Origin: Phytophthora sp. 'mugwort'
Taxonomy: Eukaryota > Oomycota > Peronosporomycetes > Peronosporales > Peronosporaceae
Direction of reading: 5' to 3'
Assembly: GCA_033558025.1 (NCBI GenBank)
Contig: JAUCEF010000005.1
Location: 7,440,001 to 7,504,000, forward strand
Length of the DNA: 64,000 nt
Shown one piece after another: positions 32,449-44,424 of the stretch (positions are counted from its first letter, which is position 1; each line of letters starts with the position of its first letter). The notes beneath the pieces were generated by a model. That model was given only the letters and a program-made list of their open reading frames with translations. It was not told where the DNA came from and did not search any database. A program made the position numbers and the translations under genes.

Positions 32449-32566
32449 CAGCCTCTTGTGCCGGCTTTGAATTAGTAATAAGATTAAGAGTTTCATACAA
32501 TGACATTACCCTATCAGCCTCTTGTGCCGGCTTTAAATTAGTAATTAGATTAGAGTTTCATATCAT
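32449..32566. repeat. Two tandem copies of a 64-bp unit
   Basis: TATCAGCCTCTTGTGCCGGC starts at about 32448 and again at about 32512. Both are followed by nearly identical sequence through AGAGTTTCATA. Confidence 0.85.
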
Positions 32567-32828
32567 AAGACAAAGGCCGAGGTCGAGGAGATCCCGCTGT
32601 GAAGATGCTACCGGAGGAGGAGTAAGAGGTGGAGATGGCTGTGGAGGAGGTCATGCAGTCTCTGATAAGCTGCTGAGACTGGGCCAGTGCCTGAACGGCC
32701 AGGTCTACAAGGCATGTGCTATCCATATTTACCGATAATGCAATTTATGTATGTAGAATAAAATCATTCACATTACCCCTGCTTAATATATTTCTCGTGT
32801 ACAGCGGCTTGCTTCAGTTTCCGAAACG

Positions 32829-34050
32829 GTGGCCGGAAAGCGGCGATATTACAACCGCTTCATCCGTCCTACAGATGAGCAACTGCGAGAGAGGCTATTT
32901 GAGGCTGCACAAGATCAGGGAGAGCTTGTTGAGGACTGGGGAAGACGTGTTGCCCGGTATTTTGACGAAGCACAGTTGTTTAACGAGAGCGTGCGATATC
33001 GAATCTTTGCGAAAGGTCTGCAGAGTGAACGAGTACGTCGGGTTTTGGATTGCGTCCCGGAACACTCTATTGAAATGGAGTGCGATTGGGTGGTGGCCAA
33101 GGGTTTCCACCTGCCGGAGCGAGGGGACAAGACTGCGGGTCGACGAGTTGGATGTTTTGTTTATGAAGCAAGCGATCAGGGGTTGAAGAATGACCGTGAC
33201 GAAGCTGTTTGGCATGAAGACGGTTTGGCGTTGCCGGTATATAGAAGTGCGAACACGGTTAAGACGACACGGCTGGAGACACACCGATAGAGGGCGCAAC
33301 AACTTGAAGACGAACAGGGACTGCACGGTAGGACGGACGAGAAAGATAGTGATGCTGGGTTGGAAGTGGCAGACTCGGGCGGTGAAGAGCTCGATGGTGG
33401 ACATGAAATCTCGTATTGCCATGCAGAAAAAGATGAACGCCTCAGTGGAGACGGCACCAAAAAGGACTTAAGGAAAGCAAGTTGGAGGTTCCTATTGTGC
33501 AAGCGGTTGTAGACCTCCAAGTGGCTGCTGTGCGGAGTTGCTGGAGGATCTTAACTCGGTCGGACGGTTGGAGGAGCCTATCACGGTGGAACGGTTGGAG
33601 GAGCTTAACATGGTTGCATACCGGGATATGGGTGACTATGGTAGAGAACTTAATGTTAACCGTGATGACGAAGGCATTGCGGACACAACGGACGAAGGTG
33701 AAGGAGAGGCGGTCTGCGAAGAACTTGGACAGCTGGTGGATTCAAGGTGTGTGCTAAAGCGGTTTGGTGCAACGGCAAAGGTCAAGGATTCGGCCTTGGA
33801 AAATGCGGTGGCCAGTGTTGGCACGGTTGCTGAGAAGTGCTTTGACACGGTTGTGACCGTGATTTCTTGTGATGCTTCCGTGAGTGGAACGGTTACAGAA
33901 CCTTGCGCGGTTGGTTGTGAGTACGGGGAAAAGTGGCCGACGGTTAGTTTTGCGCCTTTGGAGCAGAAAATGATAATCTGTGGGGATTACGGGCTGAGAT
34001 CGATACAGAAGCTGGAATTGTTGTTTGCTGTGCGACGGTGGATGTCTTGA
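32829..34050 (+). pseudogene. Retroelement gag-like remnant
   Basis: A 153-residue frame (32829-33290) reads RLFEAAQDQGELVEDWGRRV and ARYFDEAQLFNESVRYRIFA then GLQSERVRRVL. The pattern is like retrotransposon gag capsid domains, with a conserved E..V.DWG..VA.YF block. Later frames (33538-34050) are acidic (LEEPITVERLEELNMVAYRD) with a Cys-rich lead-in. No protease, RT or integrase follows, so this is at most a gag fragment of a Gypsy-type element. Confidence 0.45.
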
Positions 34051-34470
34051 ACAAGGACGGATTGGATCAAGTTGAGGTGATTCCGGTATTCGACAGCTGG
34101 GGCGGAGTCCCGCCAGAGCGTGACAAATTGGCGTGCGTGTGGTAGTGCCGATGGACACCGAGGTCATGGATCATCGAGCTGGCATGGTTAAACTATAATC
34201 GGGTTAACGCAATTGACGGGGGTTCAAGCGTAGGTGGAACGCGAAGACGGTTGGCCAGATGAAAGTGGCATGGTGCGAGAGTGCTGTTCGTGAAGGTGTG
34301 GTCTAGGCTCGGTCGGGGAGGGCTCTTGCTTCGCATTCTCTCGAACGCAGGGTTTGGTTCGGAGCCGGTTGAGAACGGTTAGACTCGGAGGCGGAAGACG
34401 GTCGGGAAATGGTACGGTTGGCGAGAATTGTTGCGAGAGATGAACATCGGATGGTTGTGTGGACTTGGAA
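34051..34470. other. Region rich in CGGTTGG motifs
   Basis: No gene was seen. ACGGTTGG-like octamers recur here and in the flanking gag remnant. Confidence 0.35.
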
Positions 34471-34580
34471 AGGAGAGCTACTGAGTATCGGACGGTTGTA
34501 GAGACAAGGAAATGAGCTACTGAGCATCGGACGGTTATAGAGACAGCGAAAGGTATTGAACATCAGACGGATATGAATAC
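34471..34580. repeat. Three degenerate copies of a ~38-bp unit
   Basis: The unit runs GAGCTACTGAGTATCGGACG then GTTGTAGAGACA, followed by a second copy with two or three changes and a more diverged third. Confidence 0.65.
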
Positions 34581-34719
34581 CGGGCGAAGGAGATCTACAA
34601 AGCAACGGACGGTTGAGATGGAACGGTTGGTTACTTGTCGAGGACGACAAGTCTTCGGTCGAGGAGGATGTCCCGAGTGGAATTGTCGGTAGTAACGCTA
34701 CCGTCTGGGACATGAAGAT

Positions 34720-34915
34720 GGGCGTCGCCTGGCGGGCGGTGCGTTGCATGAGCACCTCCTGGCCGCCCGGTTGGGTGAGGAAGAGGTGGCGGCCCTGGTC
34801 CAAGAGGTGTGGGAAGGTCTGAATCACGTCGACTGCCCAGGGCTTAGTCGCCTGTGGCCCGATCAGATCCTCGGGGTTGCTGATCCCCGGAATGCTTGCT
34901 GACAGTGGGAGCTAA
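34720..34915 (+). pseudogene. Short protein-like remnant, probably retroelement-derived
   Basis: One frame reads ALHEHLLAARLGEEEVAALV to VWEGLNHVDCPGLSRLWPDQ and ILGVADPRNAC before a stop. The leucine-rich helical pattern followed by a conserved-looking tail suggests real protein ancestry; the family was not recognised. Confidence 0.3.
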
Positions 34916-35171
34916 GGAAGGTATCGTGGGAAGAGGACGGATGGCAAGAGGATAGTTCAAGGAGAGTCGGTCGCTAGGAAAGCAGGGTGAAACCGGTTTC
35001 ATCAAGCAAGTTCAAGGAGGTACGAAAAGGTAAGGCGAGTGTCAAAGGGCTGAGTGCGTGCGAGGACGTCTGTGAAGTGTCGAGGAAGTAGAGTCAGTCG
35101 TGAATTTGCGTGGTTAACTCAAGCTAATAGGCTTTTTGCATATCTCTTTGTTAGCAAGGTGGTAGTCTACT

Positions 35172-35480
35172 CTAGTACTCACTAGCTCGATACGACCGTC
35201 GTCCGTCCCCCAACCGGGACGACTCGCGACACTTGAACCACGCGCAGTCAACTGGCTGTAGATGACCCGTCATTCCATCAGGGATCGCACAGAGCAAAAT
35301 ACCTCGAGCAGGCAAGTGAGTTTTCAACTTCTTGTGGCTCCGGGCAGAGTCATAATGGTGTTTGGCTGCACCATGGGAAATCAGTACCCCATGGCCATTG
35401 ATTTTTGCGGGCTCTGATCTGATAATCTGAGAATTCTGATAATTAAAATCGATGTGGGGCATTATAGAGGGATGCGGCAC
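35172..35480 (-). pseudogene. Pogo/Tigger-type DDE transposase fragment
   Basis: The minus strand reads GVLISHGAAKHHYDSARSHK, then LPARGILLCAIPDGMTGHLQ and PVDCAWFK. This corresponds to the block around the second Asp (DNAPAH in intact members, here SHGAAKHH) and the IP.G.T..LQP.D motif of DDE_1 transposases. Only this part remains and the Asp is lost. Confidence 0.55.
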
Positions 35481-35722
35481 AATCTCAGGTTTACAGTACA
35501 TGTAATCTAATCTTACTCAGTATATGAAGCTAAGCTGCATGACAGCAAATCATCACTGCACGCGGGTATCATCTCTGAAACGTTCATGGATACTTATTGC
35601 GTGATTGGGAGGGCGCAGCCAATCCCGTGTCCCATCCGTCCGACGTCAATACTCAAGTCGTCATCGCAGTCTCCGCTGACCGCACATTAACATGCCCTCA
35701 CTATTGAACCTTCACACTCGTC

Positions 35723-36802
35723 ATGGTCCATTCCGCAAATTCCGCGATGGAGACCAACATGGACATACATCAAGTGCCAGTCGTTGACATTGAAACCCTC
35801 ATGGCCTTCCCGTCGGCCGCCGAGGTGGACGCCGCACTGCGCAACGCCAAGGACGGAGCGCTCAGCAAGACCATCGAGGAGGTCCGCACCGCTGCTACTG
35901 AGTGGGGCTTCTTCTACGTCGCCAATCACGGATTACCAGAGGAGGAGGTAGCCACGTTCCAGGACGCAATGCGGTCGTTCTTCAACCTCCCCAAAGGGGT
36001 CAAGAACACGATTCGTCGTAGCGCTACGAATTCCAGGGGCTACTTTGACGACGAGTTAACCAAGAACAAGACGGACTGGAAAGAGTGTCTCGACTTTGCC
36101 GGAATCAATGAGGACGGACCTGTGAGTGACAAACACGAACGGCTGGGAGACGACCGGAACCGGTGGCTCGAGGACAGGGAACTGACTGGCTTCCGTCAAG
36201 AGATGTCTGCGTACTATACCAAGATGGAGTACGTCTCGCGTCGTCTATTAAAGGTGTTTGCAGTCGCGCTAGGTGAAGAGCCCGCATTCTTTGACCAGTT
36301 CTTCCTCGGCGACAACTCGAGCTTTCTGAGACTGAACCATTATCCCGTGGCACCGGAACCGGAGAAGACCATGGGGGTCTACCGCCATACGGACGCGGGT
36401 GCGCTGACAGTGTTGTTGCAGGACGACAACGTGGCATCATTGCAGGCGTTCCACCGTGATTCGCAGACGTGGACGCTTGTGCCGCCTCGTAAGGGAACGT
36501 TCACGATAAACATTGGGGACATGGTGCAAGTGTGGTCCAATGACAAGTTTGTAGCCCCGTTACACCGCGTGCTCGCCAGTGGTGGCGAGGACCGATTCTC
36601 AGCTCCGTTCTTCTACAATCCGTCGTACAAGGCGCAGGTGGAGCCGATCGTGGTGAACGAAGGTGAGGAACCTAAGTACCGTCCGTTAAGCTGGCGCGAG
36701 TTCCGTTTGGCTCGGTTCAAGGGCGACTACGCTGACAGCGGAAAGGAGATTCAGATTGGCGACTATAAGATACACGGACCAATTGATATTGTTAACGTGT
36801 AG
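35723..36802 (+). CDS. 2-oxoglutarate/Fe(II)-dependent oxygenase, isopenicillin N synthase-like, paralogue
   Basis: This is a single-exon 359-residue protein with a DIOX_N region (TEWGFFYVANHGLPEEE near residue 65) and a 2OG-FeII_Oxy domain. Iron ligands are His222 and Asp224 (YRHTDAG) and His281 (APLHRV). Arg291 in RFSAPFFY should bind 2-oxoglutarate. It shares most motifs with the minus-strand copy at 2654-3697, including LTKNKTDWKECLDFAG and RPLSWREF-type endings. ATG at 35723 is chosen, but Met13 (MDIHQVPVV) aligns with the start of the paralogue (MEVHQVPVV) and may be the true start. No signal peptide is present. The substrate is unknown. It is flanked by transposon remnants on both sides. 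Confidence 0.88.
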   Translation: MVHSANSAMETNMDIHQVPVVDIETLMAFPSAAEVDAALRNAKDGALSKTIEEVRTAATEWGFFYVANHGLPEEEVATFQDAMRSFFNLPKGVKNTIRRSATNSRGYFDDELTKNKTDWKECLDFAGINEDGPVSDKHERLGDDRNRWLEDRELTGFRQEMSAYYTKMEYVSRRLLKVFAVALGEEPAFFDQFFLGDNSSFLRLNHYPVAPEPEKTMGVYRHTDAGALTVLLQDDNVASLQAFHRDSQTWTLVPPRKGTFTINIGDMVQVWSNDKFVAPLHRVLASGGEDRFSAPFFYNPSYKAQVEPIVVNEGEEPKYRPLSWREFRLARFKGDYADSGKEIQIGDYKIHGPIDIVNV

Positions 36803-38628
36803 GGAATGAAAGGGTCTGAACGTGGACTAGGCTCGAGTTATTGTAATAATGCATCCGCTGTGTGGAATGTGGCATCAACTTTCAAATAAAATAAAATTCT
36901 TATGTGTTTGCGAGTCCGGACAAATTGCGTGCGAGTATACGCAGTTTGTCACTGAGCCGGTCGCAAACGAGAAATCTGAACTGATCGATTTGTTGAAGAT
37001 TTCCAGCGCGATAACGTTTTATGATGGAGTCGAGTAAAATACTACGTGCTGCTGCTATGAGGGTCTAAGGTGGGCTCACGGTTGCCGCGGAGGTGGCCAC
37101 TCGAAAGAAGAAGCTGCAACGCTAGAAAGATGAACAGCGTGTGGCTAGTCGACCCGAAATTAGACTTACATCATCGGAATGCCGATGGGCTCGGAAAACA
37201 TGGTGGAAGCCCCATGTAAAGTCGGCCAGTACGAATTATGCGACGCTGATAAAGGTTCTCAGAAGTTATAAGTGTGGTACTGTTGGCCTATGCGAACCAA
37301 GTGGTCGATGAAATAGAAAACAAAACGTTTTCTTTTTTCGTCACTGTACCGATAGTGAAGATCCATTCTTCCGGCGATACGGATTAGACAATTGAGAGTA
37401 TTCAATAGTCAACAGGGAACGCGGCGTGGTAGTCGAAGAAGTGAAATCCGAAAGTGATTGAGAATGTTTAGGCTAAATCCTGTATCAGTAACTACTCTAC
37501 TGTGTCTTACAAAAGTCCCACTGAAGTTGAACTTTTAAGTCCTTTCCGATCATTTTGCGATAAAATGCGCAAAGCGGTTGCATCGCATGAACAAGGCAAC
37601 CTTCAACAACGGCACCAAACCAGGCACGTGGCGCAGTAGGGGTCGGTCAGACAGACTGCAAAGTGTCATCGCAACAGAAACTTAGAACGAGATTAAAGCA
37701 AGCTCGTGCGTTCAGTATGAATGCAAGGGTCTTATGATTCTATGCGCTGTCGACCTCGTTTGAGGAAGTAAAAGTACTAGACATGAATCTAAGGCGGAGA
37801 CTGTGGAAGGATATACACCCGCCAAAATTATCGCAAAAATGTAGTAATCCGTTAATCGTGAGCGGATTGACGAAACTGATAGCTTTTACACGTTTTGCCT
37901 ACTATTCCTGATATCTTCATTTTTGCCTTGGACCATCAAATGGAACAGCGCAATTTGCGCAAGGAATGCCAAAAGTATTAAGAATAACTATTAATCCGAA
38001 CTATAGAAACATTACATGCATAACATGAGACTCCATCACAAGAAAAAAAACACGCTAAGCCATCATTTGCTTCTTTTTTTTTCGAGAAAACGCCTTCAAA
38101 CATTAGACCTCCTAGTCAGAAGCTGCCCACCATGCAGGGTAGGGCCTATTTGCTTAAATAGGACGGGACTTCCATAATCGGTATGCATTGAGTCGAGTGC
38201 CTTATGTACACAACACGATCCCGGATTTACCTTATGCCACCATAGCTAGCACAAATAACGTGATTCTTTGTTGGTCTGTCTGCTTTTGATTAAATGATCT
38301 GATTTTAATTTTCAAGCGTTTTTGAATCTGACTAATAAAAAGTTAATGCCCAGTGGATCTCGGTGTAGTCGCTTCCCAACGTCGCCGTTTCTGTCTAGAG
38401 TCGGACCTGTCGCGTCCGAGTACGGGAAGTAGCGCGACCAACGGTTTTCAGTTGGGAGATGACATTCTGTGGAATAACAAGGGGGGGGTCTTAGTGAAAA
38501 GCCGAGAGTATTCATGCGATTCATGCACGCACTCAGGGGATGAGTAATTAATCAATTGGACGGAATTTTTCAGCTGCCAGGTATCCGATCATTTGCACTG
38601 CTCTCGCTCATAGGACCACTACCTCAAC
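36803..38628. other. Long region without a supported gene
   Basis: About 1.8 kb with only short frames. It contains T-rich and A-rich runs near 38040-38090 and a G run near 38485. No transposon termini were seen. Confidence 0.4.
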
Positions 38629-39284
38629 ATGTCACCCTGCTGTGCTGCTTCGTTGCATATATTTCAACGTAGTGGTCAAATTCTAATTTGGAGGTCTATT
38701 GGCAAACCTGAACCGAACTTAACTAAATCTTTCCCACTGGGGTCGTTTTCGCGAAGTCAAATTTTAAGCAGTGTATCGACCAGTAGCTCTCTGTTCCTCA
38801 AGGATCAATGGTCACCACCACACGCACACCGCCTCACCGCACGCACCACCGAGCTTCCTGACAGCTCGCCCCACGTAGAAAGCACTGCCCCCCCAGTGCA
38901 GGCCAGTGGCAACGTGCACTCCGCATGGGACACGCCGACGATCGACTACGTGCTTCCCGAGGTCGACCGGGCGCATACCCTCAACATGAGAGTGAGTACA
39001 AGAGAGAGTTAGCTCCTTGACTCTCTACGGGGCGATCTTGACAACGAGGTGGCTGTAGGTTTTGACGGCAGTAGGTGAGAACTTTTGTCGGAAGCAGCAG
39101 CGGCATATCTGCACCTGAGGATGGCGGGGTGGCCGAATGTGATGGTCATGATTCAGTGTCGAATCAAGTGGGGTGAAATAACCATTTCGGTTTCACGATG
39201 ATCTACACTCGCGAGTCACGGCTTTAATTCAAGCTGACCAGTGCGCGGAATTCTGCCTTCATAGGAAAGCTGCCTCGCTAGATA
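38629..39284 (+). other. Possible 5' part of a decayed transposon gene
   Basis: A frame at 38629-39012 ends with VHSAWDTPTIDYVLPEVDRA, which looks protein-like, next to the remnant that follows. The link between them is a guess. Confidence 0.25.
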
Positions 39285-40266
39285 ATGTATTTGTGTTCTA
39301 TCGACCACATGAGTTGCAATGAGAAGACACAGAGCATTCTCACGGCACTGGCGCTGCTAATGAAGATTGGCTATTCCCTTTCGCTCGTGAGGGTCTATCT
39401 GTTCCGTATCTACTATGCGATCAAAGAGATTCAGTACAATTACGTAAAGGAGGAGTCTGTGGCCAGCAAAAGGGAGCGGGTGTAGTCAACTGCTTGCTCC
39501 ACCATATCATCAGCAAGATATTATCGCCAACGGCAACCGCAAGCTGGTGATCTACGCTGACAATTGCGGAGGGCCAAACAAGTTCAAATTCATCGTGAAG
39601 ATGCTTTTGGGTCTGCGCAGATCGGCGAACTGGAGGCCATTGAGCTGAAATTCTTCGTCAAGGTCACACAAATACGATGTTGATCACGAATTCGGCAACA
39701 TCAGGAAGATACTCGAGTGGGATGAGGTGTGGACGACGCAGCAACTGCAGGTGGTGATCGCCGGGTCCAATACCGGTGTCCGTGCCATAGGGCAACTTGG
39801 TGACAACGGTGTTCCGGTCCTTCGGCAGGAAGCCTACACGGATCTGAAGAAAGTGTAAAACTATCAGCGCTTCGGAATGACTACGTCTAAACCCGGTGTC
39901 GTATCGTGTCGTGTGGGTCCAGATAGCGACGTGGGTGAACAAGATTTACGTCTCTCTACGATGATATTCCTACTGATGAAGCTATAGTACGCGGCCTCTC
40001 CGAGAGCCACCTGGACTTTCTACAGTCGTCACTGCTCAGCTAAGCAGCTGATTACACAACAAACTGTGCCCGTACGTTCCCAAGGAGTACACTCCAGACC
40101 CCTTTACGACGCGCCCAACGATGACGAAGAGAAGAAAGCGGATGAAGCTAAGCAGGTGCGTCGTAAAGCCGCAGCGCAAAGGAAGAAAGATGCCAGCATT
40201 GCAACTGAAGCCAAAGAAGCCACGTCAGGGACGATAGATGGAGGAACGGAAGATCCGCCAAACTAA
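39285..40266 (+). pseudogene. Transposon-associated protein remnant of the DUF7869 type
   Basis: Pieces in changing frames read KLVIYADNCGGPNKFKFIVK near 39550, IGELEAIELKFFVK near 39630, then YDVDHEFGNIRKILEWDEVW near 39670-39735. A lysine-rich tail (EEKKADEAKQVRRKAAAQRK) stops at 40266. The YADNCGG..K and FF.KGHTK.D.D..F motifs are those of a DDE-like transposon protein domain widespread in oomycetes and animals. Here the KGHTK section is disrupted by a frame change. Inactive. Confidence 0.5.
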
Positions 40267-41203
40267 CCGGGAGTGAAGCCCACGCCGGTTACCTGACGCC
40301 GAAGGCGTGCGAAAAAAAAATCAAGGAAGAGAGATGACTTTAAATATTTGCGGTACGCATTTGTGTTTTGCGATTTAAGCACGATATCGGACAGAGAAGG
40401 GCGTCTCCTCTTTGTGGTGGTACTCTTAAGATGTCGAAGAAGTCGAGAACAGGCCGAGCGCCGCCCGCCTGAAAAGGAGTATTGCCCTGAAAAATTCATT
40501 TTTTTGTTGTTGTTTGCCCTAGTCCAGTTTTTCATTCGAATCGCGTGGTTATATTGCTGTGAGTAAATTCGATCTCCTTCCTGTTGAAAGTAAATCGTTT
40601 GAGTCGAGAAAATGGCCGGTTATCATTTTAGGTCTATAATATCTACTTTTATGACATTCACCGTAGGTTCGTTAGCGTACTTTCGTTTTCTTTTTGACGC
40701 GGTTTCATATAACCTCCCTGACGCCATAAACAGCAACTTGACTTTACGTCTTTTGAATTATTTTGCCTTGCACGAGTCCGAACTCGAATACAGTAAGCAG
40801 AAGAATTTAAAATCGATGGGCAAATCTTACGCTGTGTTCACACCATGCCTATGAGGGTTAGGTTTCGACCATAAAACAGGCTTGTTGGATGGCGCGTGAG
40901 CCTCAGTCCCTCACTATCAAGAAAGAGGACTGACGCAAACGTGATCCGTCGGTGACAACGGAGCTCCGAAGCAGCACCGCGCTCCCCATCTTCTGGCAAA
41001 CAAGGTGCGCCTCTCACAGCTTTTTCGATCACTGTGTCACTGTGTTCAATGATGCGCATTATTCGACTCTGTCGTTTCTGTGTCTGGACTATTGTATCAG
41101 ATTGTCTTGCGGTGCTATAACTACGATATTACTCTTCGTGCCTGGTGTCGAATGTGTTTCTTGGAGGGTTTGACTAAGCTAATACTGTGAGCCTTGTGTT
41201 CGC
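40267..41203. other. Region without a supported gene
   Basis: A plus-strand 80-residue frame (40612-40854) begins MAGYHFRSIISTFMTFTVGS and has one hydrophobic stretch, but nothing supports it as a gene. Confidence 0.3.
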
Positions 41204-41984
41204 TTGCTAAAGGTAGACATCAAGCTCGGACTCTGTGATTGCCGCACTGCTTTTGCTGGGCTTCGCAGCCGTGGGTGGCTGCGTAAGAGCAATGCGGACT
41301 CGCTGAATCTGGAATCGGTGATGCATTGTACTAAACTATTTGCTCGGTTTATGTGTGTTAGTATAGAGATACCTCTACCTACCACGATCACAGTCGCATT
41401 GGCTGTCAAAGTTGGTGAACCGTTTGGGAATAGCCGTACCAACGACGGCCCCCCATTGGCAATAAAATTGGTATTAGAAGATTGGTACCTAGGATTTTGG
41501 GCCCGGTTAGGCGGAAGGCTGACTATGGAGGAAATTATTTTGCCAGACGACGGGCTCATCTTGCACAAGTCTACTACCACTGCGCCTCAGTCGAAGTTTC
41601 AGCCCCTCGCCCAGACTTATGACGAACTCTTAGTGTAGTCAACGGGTATGTGGCAGCTAGCGGCTAGGAGACGAGTAGGGTATACACATCATGCTATATT
41701 TGTGGCTATTTCTGACTCTGATGTGTTTTCGGTTTTGTAGACAGGCTTCATTTATGCTGGAGCTCTTCGTGTATGTCAATAAAATTGGTTCAAGTACTGT
41801 GATTCGTCTGACTGAAGGCCGCATTGTAGCTGCCGCATCGCTTATTGAAGAGCACATTGAGACTCGCGAGTGCAGCGAATACTTGGTGCTGCTTCACGAG
41901 CGTATTGGGAAGTCACCTTCACCCGCCAGTCCGAGCAGGAACCCTTCGCTATTCCGGACAATCCTACATTTGATCAGCCTCTAA
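41204..41984 (+). other. Two adjoining unknown reading frames
   Basis: Frames at 41204-41638 (144 residues, starting from TTG) and 41691-41984 (97 residues) read with protein-like composition. The first contains EDWYLGFWARLGGRLTMEEI; the second contains VIRLTEGRIVAAASLIEEHI. They may be exons or frameshifted parts of one gene. No domain is recognised. Alternative explanations are a decayed transposon gene or chance. Confidence 0.3.
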
Positions 41985-42255
41985 CGACTGAACAACTATC
42001 AGTGAGACATCGATGCGGCTGAATCGCGGGCGTCAAATACGGCTAAGTTTGTGTCAATCCGGTGTAGATTGAATGGCGGTCTGAGACCACTTGATCTGAA
42101 TGTTACCGACTTGCGCGGCACGCTATGCTTACCAGCGTAAGCCATCCGGCCTCCTTATCAATCCCTATTTAAAGCTACCGCCCCGACCGTCAACATAGAA
42201 GCTGTTGACCGCTTAGGGGCACCAGACATTAACACGGAATTATGCAGCGTACTAT

Positions 42256-43298
42256 TCACTTGATGAACGTATCTCTGTGCAGTTGGGTTGCTCCGTTAAA
42301 AATGACTGTACAGATTAGCTCCGCAGCTATCGCTTTCTTGGTGCACATTTTGGGAGCGACGTCCAACGTGCGAACCGGATCGTGGCGAAAAGACAGCGGA
42401 GCGTGGCGAATAATCCATCGCTTGAGCAGAGAAAAACCCGCATCGATGGGGTTTAGATGCGGCGAGTACGGATATAAGACAGCAAAGTGCTGCCGCGGAG
42501 TGCACCAACTCCTCAAGCTCGCGATACATGTGGATTATGCGTTGGCAAGGACGACGATCGATCTGTAAAAATGGAAAACAGTTAGTCACAACTATTTAGC
42601 GTCTCACTTCTAGTTTTCACATACCTGGGCAGCTGAACGGATTAAGAAATGGAGCGATTTTCGTTCTGAAAGCCTCGTGAAAAGCTAGACGACCGAACGT
42701 TCCTGTAGTAGATTCCTTTGCATAAAAATGCTAACGCCAAAGCTGCTACGACAGAGCACGTTTGCCTCTGCTAAAAGGTAGACTGACACTAACAGGGTGT
42801 TTCTGTGGTGCCGCGTGTACTTTCGAAGTGCATTTCGGTCATCTTTAGAGGTCCCATTAAAAAAAAACTAATTGGTCTGGTCTGTGTAAACGGCCGTTGA
42901 TTTCGATTTCGGCCGTTGATTTCGAGGCCTGCTAATTCGGCCGGCACGCTTTCGCGTGCCCGCTTGGTTAGTACTTTTCTGGTAATATTGATGTCAAAGC
43001 AGAGGAGTATACAGATTGAAGGCGTGGAATCGTGAAGCTTACTTCTAAACCTATTCTTGACTGCTTCCTGCAATTCCTCTAAGCAGAAGCATGGGTGAAT
43101 TTTATGTAATCTTCTACGAATGCAACAGCTTCTGGGGGGAATCGGGACGTCTGGCTTTTTCATCTTCGGGTAAACGTTGCCGTGACTCTTAAACAAGCGG
43201 TTCCAGTTTTCAATCGAACGAACAGATACTCCTAACACAGAGGAAATTAGCGTCAACCCGATGTCATACATATACGATAAGTGGTCGCTCGCCAACAT
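42256..43298 (-). pseudogene. IS630/Tc1-like transposase pseudogene
   Basis: The N-terminal frame (43298-42789) has a helix-turn-helix (LGVSVRSIENWNRLFKSHG) and a following helical region. After frame changes the third-acid block appears near 42440-42480 as VLYPYSPHLNPIDAGFSLLK, with the final acid as Asp in this reading. The first Asp region (FVDETSKD in relatives) is degraded to FFLMGPLKMTE near 42860. Multiple frameshifts make it inactive. Confidence 0.65.
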
Positions 43299-43524
43299 AA
43301 ATCAGTACAGATAGTCATCCTGACAGACACACGCAAATACGGAAAGGAGCGGCTTTGCTGGCGGCGTAGTTAGAGCACCAACGGCATGATTGGCGGTCAG
43401 CGATCCGCCAAACCAGAGCTGAATAATTTTACTGTAAAAAGCTAAATTAATCCAGGAAAAATGGGTTAGCTCCTTGGCTTAATGCAGCTTGAATTAGGGT
43501 CAGGCTAATTATGCCAGATTAATA

Positions 43525-44256
43525 GGGGGTGTCAGAATTGACAAAAGTTCTGACAAAATCGCATGCGGTTTCGCCCCGAAATGGCTTCGGGCAAATGACA
43601 TGTCATTCGAAATCACCCACCTCCAGAGGTGGGCGATTCGCGAAATAGCACCTGCTATTTGCCGCCAATATCCCATACGGGCAAACGACAACCTTCAACC
43701 TTCGAGAAGAAGAAGCTTCACTGACGCCTCCGTCTGCCAGGCTGCCACCATCGCTACCTGGCTGTGACCATGTTACTCGCAACCACCACTCACAGCTGAA
43801 GCTGCGCGCTTCCTCGTTAGGCCCGCTCGCTCTCTCAAACGGTCCGCAACCAGTACGTTTCCTTTGGCAAGCTTCTGTTGTTCGCGTGGTAACATTTTGT
43901 TTATGCATACGGACATGAGCATAAAAAGCAGCGCCTTGTCCGAAAGCTCGAAGGTTCACTTGTCTGCGGAAGACTACAAAGTTCTGGTGGATTGGATCGA
44001 AGTTGAAGCAAACTTCAAGGCCATCTACGACACGGACAAGAAGCCGAAGGTTGGAGGACCGCCCAAGCAGACCAAGAGTTCAGCCTCCGAAGACATGAGC
44101 ACCGGGAAACTTCCCCATCAGACGGGCGATCAAGTTCTGATACCCCCTGGACGATACTTCAAATATATGACATGTCATTTGCGTAAGAATCGTATGCCAT
44201 TTTGGGTCGAAATCGTATGCGATTTTGAAGCGATTTTTCGCAATTCTGACACACCC
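43525..44256. mobile_element. Non-autonomous element with ~85-bp terminal inverted repeats and TAATA duplication
   Basis: The left terminus at 43525-43606 and right terminus at 44167-44256 are inverted copies. Both outer ends contain GTGTCAGAATTG, and both inner ends contain AAATGACATGTCAT. Direct TAATA copies lie at 43520-43524 and 44257-44261. The interior holds no transposase. It has two short hairpins near the left terminus and a fragment of a DNA-binding-like protein on the plus strand. Confidence 0.75.
43910..44110 (+). pseudogene. Captured protein fragment inside the inverted-repeat element
   Basis: The frame from about 43915 reads MSIKSSALSESSKVHLSAED and YKVLVDWIEVEANFKAIYDT then KKPKVGG. 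This resembles the start of DNA-binding (Myb/trihelix-like) proteins found in oomycete transposons, where L...DY..LVDWLE...NF..I.G recurs. The frame then runs into the right terminus of the element. The identity is my pattern recognition only. Confidence 0.4.
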
Positions 44257-44424
44257 TAATAAGAGCACCTGCCATTTCAGGTGAAAGCTCGAAGTACAGT
44301 ACCTAATACATGTACATGAAGTTTTGTTATCAACGCATTAGCGACTAAGCTAGTTGTAGAATGTCGTACAGTATCACCCAGTCGTTTTTTAGGTACAGGT
44401 TTTCTTCGCACTGTGCTCTGCAGC

